From assembly GCA_965248255.1 (NCBI GenBank), contig CBDFIW010000002.1, positions 744,001 to 808,000 on the forward strand: DNA of 64,000 nucleotides. The letters run 5' to 3'. This stretch comes from JAKZVK01 sp965248255. Lineage in GTDB: Bacteria > Acidobacteriota > Terriglobia > Bryobacterales > UBA6623. A model generated the notes under the pieces. That model had not been told where the DNA came from and searched no databases. It saw only the letters and a list, made by a program, of their open reading frames with translations. A program made the translations under genes and the position numbers. Below, piece by piece: positions 51,888-60,995 of this stretch. How positions within the stretch are numbered: position 1 is the first letter of the stretch; each line of letters begins with the position of its first letter.

Positions 51888-54182
51888 TTATGATTTTTCC
51901 GGAGGAATCCACGAGAACTCCGGCCGCAGCTCTCCGTAGGGCACCCGGACCGCCAGCACTTCGACCCGATCGCCGAGACCGAACTTCTGCTTCGTTCTCG
52001 CGTTGATCAGTGCCCGTAGGTTCTCCCGGTACTGGAAGCGTCCCGGAAGCGACTCGAGCGGGACGAAACCCTCGATAAACAGGTCCGTCAGCTCGATGAT
52101 CAGGCCGGCTTTCGTGACCTGGATGACGATGGCCCCGAACTCGTCGCCTAAGTGGGCCTCCATGAACCTCGCCTTCTTCCAGTCGATGAGGGCCCGCTCG
52201 GCGGCGTCGGCGCGACGCTCGGTGAACGACGTCTCGCGCGCGATCACCGCCAGATCGCTCTCGTGATACGGGCCGGACGCCGGCTTGTCACCATACGGGC
52301 TTTGGGGGTCCTGGTTGAGCCAATCTCCGAGGAGGCGGTGCACCACGAGATCGGGATAGCGGCGGATGGGCGAGGTGAAGTGCGTGTAAGTCGGCGCGGC
52401 GAGCGCGAAGTGTCCGCTGTTGGCTTCGCTGTAACGGGCCTGCTTGAGCGAACGCAGCATGAGGTAGCTCAAGATGCGCTCCTCGGGTTTGCCGGACAAC
52501 CGCTTGATCAGCTTTTGATAGTGGCGTGGAGAGACCTCGACTCCACCCGCGGCGACTTGCGCTGCTTGCCGCCGCTTCGAACCGTCTCGCCGCCGTTGGG
52601 TCCAGGCGTGTCGGCGCACGGGGATGTCGACGCCGAGCGAGTGACCGAAGGTAGTGGCCAACTGCTCGAACTCGAGAATGCGCCCGGGATCGGGTGGTTC
52701 GTGAACGCGGTAGAGCGACGCGGCGCACTTCTGCTCGAGCCGGCCGGCCACGGTCTCATTCGCGGCCAGCATGAACTCCTCGATGATTCTATGGGCGATA
52801 TTGCGCTCGGACGGGACGATCCCGGTCATCTCTCCGAACTCGTCAAACGTGATTTCGGGCGCCGGCAGATCAAAGTCGATCGAGCCGCGCCGTCGCCGCC
52901 GCCGGTTGAGGATCATCGCCAGATCCCTCATCCACCCGAAGCGCTCGGCCAGCGGCTGATAGCGCGTACGGAGTTCAGCGTCACCCATAAGCACGCGGTT
53001 CACGTTCGTATAGGTCATGCGCTCGACGCTGCGGATGACGCCGCGGCAAAACTCGGCCTGCACGGTGTTTCCGCCGCGGTCGATCTCGAGCAGCGCAGAG
53101 AGCACTAGCCGGTCGACGTGCGGATTGAGCGAGCAGATGCCGGTCGAAAGCTCGGCCGGCAGCATGGGCACGGCTCGGTCGGGGAAGTAGGTGCTCGTGC
53201 CTCGACGGTTCGCTTCCCTGTCCAGTGCCGTCCCCGGCTCGACGTAGTGGCTGACATCAGCAATATGGACGTGCAGGGCAAAGTGCCCGTTGTCCAGTAG
53301 GTCGACCCAGACGGCGTCGTCGAAGTCGCGCGCCGTCTCACCGTCGATCGTGACGATGTCGTAGTCGCGGAAGTCGCGGCGGCGGCGGATCTCGCGTGGG
53401 TCAATCGAGTCAGGAACCGCTTCAACCTCCTGTTGAACCGCGTCGGGAAAGCGATGTGGCAGGTGGAACTTGCGGATGATGATCTCGACGTCAATGCCGA
53501 AGTCGCCGGGTCGGCCGAGAATCTCGATCACCCGCCCTTGCGCCTCTTCGAGCCGTGAGGGAAAGCGTGTGACCTCGACGTTGACGATCATCCCGTCCAT
53601 CTGCTCGGCCGTCTCGACCTCCGGCGGCGCGAGGTTTCCCAGCCGCTCGGCGCGGACCTTGGGCGGCGGCAACTCGCTCCCTTCCGGAATCACAACATGA
53701 TGCCCTATGCGCTGGTCGTGGGGGATGACGTAGCAGCCGTGCTTCGAGTAATGAAACGCGCCCACGATCTCGACGTGGGTGCGTTGCAGGACCCTTTGGA
53801 CCCGGCCCTCGGCGCGCCCGCCGTGGATCACGCGCAGCAGCCGCACGAGCACGCGGTCGTCGTTCATGGCCCCGCAGGTGGCATGAGGACGGACGTAGAT
53901 ATCGCCCTGGACCCCTTCGAGCGGCGTATCGGCCACGACGAACCCGAATCCGTCGCGGTGCTGTAGGAAGCGCCCGGCGACGAGATCGGAGTCTCTGCCC
54001 GGCAGCGCGTAGTGGCCCTTCTTGTACTCGATGAGCCGCCCTTCGGCGGTGAGCTGGTCTAGGGCCTGTTGCAGGGCCAGCCGGCGGGGACCGCGTGCGC
54101 CGAGCTGTTTGGTCAGGTGCTTGAAATCGGCGCGGCCGCGCGGTTGGCGCTCGAAGTGCTCCAACAGTTCGCGGGGCGCCAT
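51888..54182 (-). CDS. rnr: ribonuclease R
   Basis: 764 aa. N-terminal winged helix (RRLALQQALDQLTAEGRLIEYKKGHYALPG), cold-shock-like domains (VAGRFLQHRDGFGFVVADTP), RNB catalytic domain with DPREIRRRRDFRDYDIVTIDGETARDFDDAVWVD (metal-binding Asps), HIADVSHYV, GTSTYFPDRAVPMLPAELSTGICSLNP and FTSPIRRYPDLVVHRLL, then a C-terminal S1 domain (GDEFGAIVIQVTKAGLIIELTDLFIEGFVPLESL). A processive 3'-5' exonuclease for structured RNA. It is the last gene of a four-gene minus-strand run; two small exported proteins lie directly upstream. Confidence 0.94.
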   Translation of the reverse strand: MAPRELLEHFERQPRGRADFKHLTKQLGARGPRRLALQQALDQLTAEGRLIEYKKGHYALPGRDSDLVAGRFLQHRDGFGFVVADTPLEGVQGDIYVRPHATCGAMNDDRVLVRLLRVIHGGRAEGRVQRVLQRTHVEIVGAFHYSKHGCYVIPHDQRIGHHVVIPEGSELPPPKVRAERLGNLAPPEVETAEQMDGMIVNVEVTRFPSRLEEAQGRVIEILGRPGDFGIDVEIIIRKFHLPHRFPDAVQQEVEAVPDSIDPREIRRRRDFRDYDIVTIDGETARDFDDAVWVDLLDNGHFALHVHIADVSHYVEPGTALDREANRRGTSTYFPDRAVPMLPAELSTGICSLNPHVDRLVLSALLEIDRGGNTVQAEFCRGVIRSVERMTYTNVNRVLMGDAELRTRYQPLAERFGWMRDLAMILNRRRRRRGSIDFDLPAPEITFDEFGEMTGIVPSERNIAHRIIEEFMLAANETVAGRLEQKCAASLYRVHEPPDPGRILEFEQLATTFGHSLGVDIPVRRHAWTQRRRDGSKRRQAAQVAAGGVEVSPRHYQKLIKRLSGKPEERILSYLMLRSLKQARYSEANSGHFALAAPTYTHFTSPIRRYPDLVVHRLLGDWLNQDPQSPYGDKPASGPYHESDLAVIARETSFTERRADAAERALIDWKKARFMEAHLGDEFGAIVIQVTKAGLIIELTDLFIEGFVPLESLPGRFQYRENLRALINARTKQKFGLGDRVEVLAVRVPYGELRPEFSWIPPEKS

Positions 54183-54213
54183 GAATCTACGGGACGAGGC
54201 GGAAACAGCGGAT

Positions 54214-54888
54214 CTACTTTTCCGGCGGCGACCCGAGCTTCTCTCCGGGCTTGAGCAGGGTAGGCCGCTTGGTCTTGCGCTCGGATTCTTCCTGGGCCTG
54301 CTCCTGCTTGACCTGATCCACCTCTTTGCGGCGCTCGGGCGTCATCATGGCCCGGCGTTCCTTTTCCTTCCGGGCATCGGCTTCGACAATCCGACGACCG
54401 CGGTCGCCGAGGTCTTCCAGTGCCAGCTCCATGCTGTCGCGGGTGATGTCGACGGCGCCTTCGAGAACAAACTCGTAAGCCCATACGTCATCGGCGGGGT
54501 TTTCCTGTATCCCTTCCAAGCGCGCCAAGAACTCCTTCTCGGTCTCGGCCAGCAACGCCATGCCGTCGCTGAGGTCCGCCTTACGGGCCGCCGCATCGTC
54601 AATCACGAGATCGATTGTTTCGATAATACGGCCGTAGTGGTCGAGGTTTCGGTGGATCAGCTTCGAGCGCCCCACCCCTTCCTTCCCGAGGGCTTGGGTG
54701 ACCAGTTCCAACCGCAGCCGAGCAAAGTGCAGGTACTGTTTGATACGCTCGGTCGGCTCTTGCGTCTCCCGAATGGTATCGGCTTCGTGATCGGTGAGGA
54801 AGTCGTCGCTGAACCCCCCGAAATCCTGTGCCACGAGGGAGACGCCCAGGAGCAATGCGCACCCAAGCCCTGCCACAAGCCGTGTCAT
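54214..54888 (-). CDS. exported helical protein of unknown function
   Basis: 224 aa. Signal peptide TRLVAGLGCALLLGVSLVAQ. The mature part is acidic and helical (PTERIKQYLHFARLRLELVTQALGKEGVGRSKLIHRNLDHYGRIIETIDLVIDDAAARKADL), and the last 60 residues are strongly charged coiled-coil-like (EADARKEKERRAMMTPERRKEVDQVKQEQAQEESERKTKR). It pairs with the next small exported gene (10 bp apart); both have similar helical layouts and may form a periplasmic complex. Not recognised. Confidence 0.78.
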   Translation of the reverse strand: MTRLVAGLGCALLLGVSLVAQDFGGFSDDFLTDHEADTIRETQEPTERIKQYLHFARLRLELVTQALGKEGVGRSKLIHRNLDHYGRIIETIDLVIDDAAARKADLSDGMALLAETEKEFLARLEGIQENPADDVWAYEFVLEGAVDITRDSMELALEDLGDRGRRIVEADARKEKERRAMMTPERRKEVDQVKQEQAQEESERKTKRPTLLKPGEKLGSPPEK

Positions 54889-54898
54889 CGTCCCCTCC

Positions 54899-55354
54899 TC
54901 ATCTCTTTTTCGCCATGATACCCATCAGGATCTCGCCGTTGATCTCAGAGATGCGGGCACGAACCGCCTGTAGCGGCTTCCGCTCATCGAAGCCGAGCCG
55001 GGTCTCGAGGTCATCCAGCTGAACGATCAGCTTACGTGTCGCAATCTCCGCCCGCTTGAAATGCTTCGGTTTGCTGGATGGGTTCTTCCCGGTCGCGTCG
55101 AGTGATGCTTTCGCCAGCTTTACGGCAGCCTCGATCTCCTCGAGCAGTGCTTCTCCCGTCGCCGGAGCACCCTGATCGTAGGCCCGCCCCGCGCGATCCA
55201 CACAAGAGGCGGCATGATCGAGAGCCAACCTGGCGCGCCGCTGCCGGTTCGGCTCGCGCTGAATCCTCTCGAGCGCCTCGCTTGTTCCGGCCCAAGCCGG
55301 GTGCAGACCGACCAGCACCGCCATGCTCAGCAAGCCGGCCGTTACGAACTTCAT
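54899..55354 (-). CDS. exported helical protein of unknown function
   Basis: 151 aa from the ATG at 55354, which overlaps the TPR gene stop (ATGA). Signal peptide KFVTAGLLSMAVLVGLHPAWA. Mature helices: RRARLALDHAASCVDRAGRAYDQGAPATGEALLEEIEAAVKLAKASLDATGKNP and KRAEIATRKLIVQLDDLETRLGFDERKPLQAVRARISEINGEIL. Layout like that of the neighbour at 54214. No family assigned. Confidence 0.8.
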   Translation of the reverse strand: MKFVTAGLLSMAVLVGLHPAWAGTSEALERIQREPNRQRRARLALDHAASCVDRAGRAYDQGAPATGEALLEEIEAAVKLAKASLDATGKNPSSKPKHFKRAEIATRKLIVQLDDLETRLGFDERKPLQAVRARISEINGEILMGIMAKKR

Positions 55355-56586
55355 CGTCCGGATTTCCCTAAAATCTGCTTGATCAGTTTGGTGCGCTCGC
55401 CCGCTTTCCACTCCTCGTCTTCCATGCCGGAACGCAGAGACACAAAGATCTGGTAGCTCGCCAGGGCTTCCCGATACATCTGGAGCTTGTCTTGCGCCAG
55501 CGCCCGCAGGTAGACGTTAGCGGGCTTCTGGGGGCCACGCTGGGCGGACTCGGCGAGCGCTTTCAACGCGCCTTGATAGTTCTCCACCCGGAACAACGAG
55601 AAGGCCAAGCCGTTCCAGCCGTCGAGCAGGTCCGGGTTGTTCTTAACGGCTTCCAAATAGTTCTGTGCGGCTTGGATGAAGTCCTGGCTGTGAAGCAGCA
55701 GGTTGGCGTACCGGATTCGTAGATCGGCGTTCGCCGGTTGGGCGCTCACGGCCTCGCGCAGCAGGGGCAAGGCCTTGTGCGGCTGGTCATTCATCGAGTG
55801 GGCCTGGGCGAGTGCGGCCCGGTTGGCCGCCGAGGGATTCCCGCGAGTGGCGGCTTTCAGTACTTCGACCGCCTCGGGGTAGCGCTTGAGGTTTAGCAGC
55901 AGGAAGCCGACCCGCTCGCGTACGGCGATCTCCTCGGGGTGCGAGCCAAGGTATTCGCGGTAAAGCTCCAGGGCCTTACGGATGCGGCCCTTGCTCTCTT
56001 GCAACTCAGCCAACTCGAGCGTCATCTGAGAAAACGCTGGATTCAGGCCGGTGGCCTCCCGGTACGCACGGGCCGCTTCATCGAAGCGCTCCACGCGGGC
56101 CAACGATTGCCCCAGGCCGAGGTGCGCATCGGCCGAGGCCGGGTCCAGCTCCAAGGCCCGCTCGAACGCCGGAATCGCATCTTCAAAACGCTCCGCGTCA
56201 AATAAAGCCCGCGCGAGCATGTGTTGAAAGCGAGCGTCGCCGGGCCGGGCCTCGAGGACCGCCTTCAGATGCGGTGCGGCATCAGCCGGACGCTGCCGGC
56301 GCATGAGCAACATGGCGAGATTCGCCTGCGCTGGAATTAAGTCGGCCTTTTGTTCGACGACTTTACGGTAATGGCCGATGGCCTTTTCGTCTTGTTCCAG
56401 TTGGGTGTAGGCGAAAGCGAGGTCGAAGCGTGACTCGAAGTCGTCGGGCTTCGCGGCAACGATTATTTCGAGCAACTCCGCGGCACGGAGATAGTCTTTC
56501 TCGTCGAGGGCGGCACGCGCGTCCGTCAGCTCGCTCGGCGGCGCGGCGGCCAGAAGAAGCAGCGAAACCGCCGTCACCCAGATCAT
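55351..56586 (-). CDS. exported TPR-repeat protein
   Basis: 411 aa. Signal peptide IWVTAVSLLLLAAAPPS, then about ten tetratricopeptide repeats almost end to end, such as YLRAAELLEIIVAAKPDDFESRFDLAFAYTQL, FEDAIPAFERALELDPASADAHLGLGQSLARV and KALELYREYLGSHPEEIAVRERVGFLLLNLKRYPEAVEVLKAA. A protein-interaction scaffold in the periplasm. First gene of the TPR, small exported, small exported, rnr run. Confidence 0.9.
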   Translation of the reverse strand: MIWVTAVSLLLLAAAPPSELTDARAALDEKDYLRAAELLEIIVAAKPDDFESRFDLAFAYTQLEQDEKAIGHYRKVVEQKADLIPAQANLAMLLMRRQRPADAAPHLKAVLEARPGDARFQHMLARALFDAERFEDAIPAFERALELDPASADAHLGLGQSLARVERFDEAARAYREATGLNPAFSQMTLELAELQESKGRIRKALELYREYLGSHPEEIAVRERVGFLLLNLKRYPEAVEVLKAATRGNPSAANRAALAQAHSMNDQPHKALPLLREAVSAQPANADLRIRYANLLLHSQDFIQAAQNYLEAVKNNPDLLDGWNGLAFSLFRVENYQGALKALAESAQRGPQKPANVYLRALAQDKLQMYREALASYQIFVSLRSGMEDEEWKAGERTKLIKQILGKSGR

Positions 56587-56642
56587 GAAATCATTCTAAC
56601 AACGGGGGGCGAGTCCGCCCGTGAGCCACGGCGAGCCCAGTG

Positions 56643-57461
56643 CTAGGCGGAGGTTGATGCAGCCATCCACACCCCGGCCGCGACCAGAAGAACGCCCGCG
56701 ACTCGGCTGACCCAAATCCCGGCGGGGGCCGCTTTTTCGATCAAGACGAAGGCCGCAATCGCCGCGACCCATAGCAGGTTCATTACGCCCCCGACAAACA
56801 ACAGTGCCATCAAAGCCCAGCAGCAGACGGCGCAGTAGCTGCCATGACGTATTCCCATAATCAGCGCGCCCCGCGAGCCCTCACGCCACTCCGACGTGAT
56901 AAATCCGATCGGAGACCGGCAGTGGTTGAGACAGGTGGACTTGAGGGGAAGCCACTGGAACACGCCGGCCGCCAGAAGCAGCACGCCGCCCAAGATGGGA
57001 CTGGTGCTGACCATCATCGGTGAGAGTAGCGCCGCCGAGTGTAATCCCCACTGGGCGAGTGTGGCCAATGCGCTGTAGGCCGTCCATACGAGAAGGTAGC
57101 CGCCGACGAACGCGGCCGTGGGAACGAACGGTTGCCGCCGCGCCTGGCGCCGCCGGTTGATGGTGGCGAACAGGAGAATCATCGGGGCCGCCGAGGGTAC
57201 CATCATGGCCACCATCATCACTGCCCACATGATGAACAGGAGGACGAGGTCCCAGGCCGTCCACGCCTGCATCTGCGGCATGGCCATCTCCATGTCCATT
57301 TGCTGCATGTGCCAGGCCAGGTAGACCATGTAAACCCACGAGACCACAGTGAGCAGCGCGAGGCCGACTACAACGACGATGCGGTCGCGCTTGAGGATCG
57401 CTTCCAGAGCTTCGTCGAGAGTGGCTTCGCGGGAGGCTTTTGCGGCAGCGGGCGCACTCAT
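56643..57461 (-). CDS. DUF2182 integral membrane protein
   Basis: 272 aa, seven or so membrane segments. Family signatures: LLFIMWAVMMVAMMVPSAAPMIL, LPLKSTCLNHCRSPIGFITSEWR, and GIRHGSYCAVCCWALMALLFVGGVMNLLWVAAIA with paired cysteines, suggesting metal or thiol chemistry. A Met-rich loop follows the first helix (MQQMDMEMAMPQMQ), which would suit Cu binding. Such genes often sit with DUF1326 proteins, absent here. Function unknown. Confidence 0.87.
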   Translation of the reverse strand: MSAPAAAKASREATLDEALEAILKRDRIVVVVGLALLTVVSWVYMVYLAWHMQQMDMEMAMPQMQAWTAWDLVLLFIMWAVMMVAMMVPSAAPMILLFATINRRRQARRQPFVPTAAFVGGYLLVWTAYSALATLAQWGLHSAALLSPMMVSTSPILGGVLLLAAGVFQWLPLKSTCLNHCRSPIGFITSEWREGSRGALIMGIRHGSYCAVCCWALMALLFVGGVMNLLWVAAIAAFVLIEKAAPAGIWVSRVAGVLLVAAGVWMAASTSA

Positions 57462-57551
57462 ACGGCAAACCCTATGTTCGGGGAATCGAGTGATCGATGC
57501 GGTACTTTCCGTAACAGTAGCGGCCGATAGTGTGTGGCGGCGAGAAACGGC

Positions 57552-57704
57552 CTACGTCTGGTTCGTCCCCACCGGCGTGGCGTACACGGAGAATCGACCC
57601 GGATGCTGGAACGTGATGTCACCGTGCTGTACGGTCAATGTCTCGGTTGTGGAGGTATAGCCGTCATCCCACACAGTGCCAGGCACAATTGCAACTAGCA
57701 ACAC
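57552..57704 (-). CDS. possible 50-aa protein or gene remnant
   Basis: GTG at 57704 to TAG at 57552. Beginning VLLVAIVPGTVWDDGYTST and continuing through a beta-rich half (LTVQHGDITFQHPGRFSVY), it reads more like a protein than chance sequence. It lacks a clear ribosome-binding site, so it may be the 3' tail of a decayed gene. The rest of the 57462-57956 gap shows nothing. Confidence 0.3.
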   Translation of the reverse strand: MLLVAIVPGTVWDDGYTSTTETLTVQHGDITFQHPGRFSVYATPVGTNQT

Positions 57705-57956
57705 ATTCGCCTAAGAGTCTCCGACGGGTTTGCGGCTCTACGTTCATGTTTGCTCCTCCCATCGAGATTCCACACCGCCCGTCTCAGAATCGAACACTTC
57801 CCGCGCGAAGATCTCCCCTCAACTACAGCTCTCCAAACTGCGCACCTTGACGCTGTGGGGCGCGCGAGCTGATTGTTGTTGACCCATCGATTCACCTCAG
57901 GAAGCCGCTAGCCTCGGACTCATCGAATGATACCCGCGTCCTGTTTGACCCTCTGC

Positions 57957-59201
57957 TCATCCCCAGTAGTCCTCCCCTTCCGCCAAATGCACCTTGACGA
58001 CGTCGGGGTTCAGTTCGATCCCAAGCCCAGGCTTCTCGGGCACTTTGATATGGCCGCCCTCGACGATTGGACGGTCGTGCAGGATCACGTCGTCCATCCA
58101 GTCGCGCTTGCCGACGATCGTCTCGCACGCCAAGTAGTCGCGGATGGAAGCGGCCGAAGTCACGCTCGCCATGGTGTTGACGACGCTGCCGGTGTTGTGA
58201 TGACACAGCGGCAGGTAGAAGAGGTCGGCCAAGTCGGCAATCTTCTTGGTTTCGAGCAGCCCGCCGGTGTTGCGGATATCGGGCTGCATGATGTCGACGG
58301 CGTGGTTGATGATGAAGTCCTTGAAGCCGTGTCGGCGCGCGAGGTTTTCGCCCATGCAGATCGGCACCGAAGTGCTCTCGACCAGCCGGCGCCAACTCGA
58401 GGCGTAGTCGACCGGCAGCGGGTCTTCGAGAAAAAGAGGCTTGATTGGCTCGATCGCCTCGGCCAACTGGATCGACGTGCGCAGGTCGTACTCCCAGTGG
58501 CAGTGGACGATGATGTCGTGCTCCCAACCGATGGCGTCGCGGCAGTTCTCAAAACCCTGTCGGATTTCACGCAGTTCCTGGGAGGTCAGCAGCCGGTGGG
58601 AGGGATCGCGGGCCTTGTCGACTGCGGGGTCCGAGTGCGTGAGGCCGAACTTAACGCAGGTCCAGCCCGAGGGGTCGGCCAGCTTCTGCTGAGCCCACTC
58701 GCGGCACGAGGCCTTGTCGAGCCACTTGCGCGGCCCGCCGTGGTTGTACATGCGGACACGGTCGCGGAACTTGCCGCCGAGTAACGTCACGGCCGGCACG
58801 CCGAGGATCTTGCCCGCTAAGTCCCACAGAGCGATCTCGATGCCGCTGACCGCGCGGATGAGCATATGGGCCGAGCCGTCAGTGCGGCGTCCGAGCTTGG
58901 TGTAGAGCGTGTCGATGCCAAGTGGGTCTTTGCCGATCAAGCTCGGCCGGATGTCGAGGATGCCTTCCTTGACACCGACGCCCGGGTTCCCGTAACCTTC
59001 GCCGATGCCATAGACACCGCTGTCGGACTCGACCTTCACCAGCGTGTACGTGCGCGGGCCTTGCAGCATCATCACCTTGATGTCACGAATCTTGTGGCGG
59101 CCCATCTCCGCGGCGGCCAGAGTGTAGTAGTTCGAAAGGAGGGCCGCGCCGGGTGCGGCGGCGAGTGTTCTGAGAAAACGGCGGCGTGAATGAGAAGTCA
59201 T
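57957..59201 (-). CDS. Tat-exported enolase-superfamily protein (galactonate dehydratase-like)
   Basis: 414 aa. Twin-arginine signal HSRRRFLRTLAAAPGAALLS. Mandelate racemase-like capping domain, then the barrel: TCVKFGLTHSD, VHCHWEYDLRT, PLFLEDPLPVDYASSWRRLV, VPICMGENLARRHGF, IMQPDIRNTGGLLETKKIADLA and LCHHNTGSVVNTMAS. The first metal ligand, normally Asp in DCHW, is His (VHCHW, codon checked), while the two Glu (LEDP, GENL) and the catalytic His region remain. Substrate probably a sugar acid, but activity is uncertain. Start ATG 59201. Confidence 0.87.
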   Translation of the reverse strand: MTSHSRRRFLRTLAAAPGAALLSNYYTLAAAEMGRHKIRDIKVMMLQGPRTYTLVKVESDSGVYGIGEGYGNPGVGVKEGILDIRPSLIGKDPLGIDTLYTKLGRRTDGSAHMLIRAVSGIEIALWDLAGKILGVPAVTLLGGKFRDRVRMYNHGGPRKWLDKASCREWAQQKLADPSGWTCVKFGLTHSDPAVDKARDPSHRLLTSQELREIRQGFENCRDAIGWEHDIIVHCHWEYDLRTSIQLAEAIEPIKPLFLEDPLPVDYASSWRRLVESTSVPICMGENLARRHGFKDFIINHAVDIMQPDIRNTGGLLETKKIADLADLFYLPLCHHNTGSVVNTMASVTSAASIRDYLACETIVGKRDWMDDVILHDRPIVEGGHIKVPEKPGLGIELNPDVVKVHLAEGEDYWG

Positions 59202-59306
59202 CAGTTACTCCAAGATCCTGTTCTCCGATTGGGAAATCATTCGAGCGAACACGTCAAGTCCCAGGCGACGCGGCGCCCGCCTCACATCTTGTCAAGAACG
59301 ACACCC

Positions 59307-60632
59307 TCATGCTCGATGCGTTTGAACATCGCCCGGTACTCGGGCCGAACCGTCATCATCCCAATACTCGGTCGTCACCGCTGACGCATAACTCATGGGG
59401 ATCAATCGCCGCCGGTCGGGCCGCACCATGAAGATCGACTGCTTGGGGTCGGCGATGTTGTACATCATCGTCCCGCTCGCAAAGCGCGTCTTGATAATCC
59501 ACTTCGACTGCTCCGGCAGCTTGAGCTTCTTCAAGCGTTCGAGTTCCTCGCGGTCAAGCGTCACGCCCAAGCCCGGCTTCTCCGGGACCCGCAGGAAGCC
59601 GTTGACCGGCTCCAGACGCTCTTTGACGACGTCTGACTTCCAGGTCTCGGCGTCGCCGTGGAAATGGAAGCTCGCCGTCTTGAAGGCGGCTTGCATGTGG
59701 GTCGACATGGCACGGGTGATCTGTCCGCCAACGTTTTGGACCATGAACGGCACATTGGCGGCGGCAAACAGGCCTGCCCGGCGTATCGCGACACCGATCT
59801 TGTAGTGGCCCAGCATGTAGATGTCGGCCACCCGGCGCAGCACCGAATACGTCGCCAGCATTAGGAAATGGTGCAGCACCACGGGTAGCTTGACGCGCTT
59901 GCGCAGATCGGCGTAGCTGTCAAGGTCATTTGGTTCGAACGGGTCTTCAAAACAACCGGCGATGGGATGGCGCGCGAGTTTCTCGAGCAGTTCGAACATG
60001 TGATCGTCGGTGCCGCCCATCGTCAGGTCGTAGTGAATCTTGAATCCCTTGGGCGCGACGGCCTGCATTGCTTCGGCCTGATCAAAGACGTTCTCAAACG
60101 GCGAGAGATGATATTTGAGCCAGGTGTAGCCCTGCGCCGAGTAGCGCTGAACGGCTTCGGCCATGTGCTTGGGATCACTCGATACGGTCCAAGAGCCGAC
60201 AGGCACCCAGGCACGGTACCGCTGGCCGAACAGCTTATAGACCGGGACCCCGGCCGCCTTGCCCATCAGGTCGTACATGGCAGTGCCCAATCGAAGCGAG
60301 GTTTCATCTCCCACCCAATCGAACGGGCTGGTGCCGAAGTATTTCTCGATGACCTCGTCCGGCTCGCGGCTACCCTCTCCGAGCCCCGTTAGTCCCTTGT
60401 CGGTGTGGACGACGTAGACGGTACGCTTGGTCGGTCCGTAGTAGTGGTTGAGGGGATAAGCGATCCAATCGTAGTCGACCGTGATGTCGTGGACCTCGAT
60501 GTCGGTGATTCGGATGGGGCCTCGGACCGAATCGGCGGTCTTTTGGGCCGCGAACGCCGCCTGATGGAACAAGCCGCCGGCAAGCAGTCCGCCTCCGGCC
60601 TTCAGGAAGTGACGGCGTGAATAAGTCAGCAT
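59307..60632 (-). CDS. Tat-exported enolase-superfamily protein, divergent active site
   Basis: 441 aa. Twin-arginine signal YSRRHFLKAGGGLLAGGLFHQAAFA. Capping domain (ITDIEVHDITVDYDWIAYPL...TDKGLTGLGEGSREPDEVI), then the barrel with GYTWLKYHLSPF, FKIHYDLTMGGTDDHMF, GCFEDPFEPNDLDSYADLRKRV and LPVVLHHFLML, where the third acidic ligand of the superfamily is not evident. Cousin of the gene at 57957 on the same strand; both may be exported lactonizing or dehydratase enzymes on sugar acids. Confidence 0.82.
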   Translation of the reverse strand: MLTYSRRHFLKAGGGLLAGGLFHQAAFAAQKTADSVRGPIRITDIEVHDITVDYDWIAYPLNHYYGPTKRTVYVVHTDKGLTGLGEGSREPDEVIEKYFGTSPFDWVGDETSLRLGTAMYDLMGKAAGVPVYKLFGQRYRAWVPVGSWTVSSDPKHMAEAVQRYSAQGYTWLKYHLSPFENVFDQAEAMQAVAPKGFKIHYDLTMGGTDDHMFELLEKLARHPIAGCFEDPFEPNDLDSYADLRKRVKLPVVLHHFLMLATYSVLRRVADIYMLGHYKIGVAIRRAGLFAAANVPFMVQNVGGQITRAMSTHMQAAFKTASFHFHGDAETWKSDVVKERLEPVNGFLRVPEKPGLGVTLDREELERLKKLKLPEQSKWIIKTRFASGTMMYNIADPKQSIFMVRPDRRRLIPMSYASAVTTEYWDDDGSARVPGDVQTHRA

Positions 60633-60734
60633 GGATCGCTTCCACGTTGGGCGGCGTCCAGAAGAACCCGCCGCTCCCCATCGCGTTCACGATCATACCG
60701 GAGCGCGGCGCTGACGGCCACCACTACCGACGAC

Positions 60735-60990
60735 TACCACCCATGGCCCAGATCCGTACGTAGCAACTCTGCCGATCGCTGGAAGCCCCGGCCCGCGGCA
60801 ACAAAGCCGCGGATGTAAATCCGTGGGCGCGCACCCACGGCTCCAACCAGTACAGGCTCCTAGATCCTGATCCGCCCCTGCCTTTTCCACAGCGATAAGC
60901 CCCGGCAGCGGCAGGGGCGTTTGAGGTTTTCTGTTCCTGCCACCCCGTGGGTGGGACTCGAAGAGAGCGGCCGTCTTTCGTCGATACCAC
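60735..60990 (-). repeat. dispersed hairpin repeat (copy E, reverse)
   Basis: Reads in reverse relative to copies D and F: head CCACGGGGTGGCAGGAACAG, CTCAAACGCCCCTGCCG, CACGG/CCGTG and CCGCGG hairpins, tail TACGTACGGATCTGGGCCATG (on the minus strand). Ends just before the IS630 copy 2, and copy F begins just after it. Confidence 0.7.
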
Positions 60991-60995
60991 CGCTA

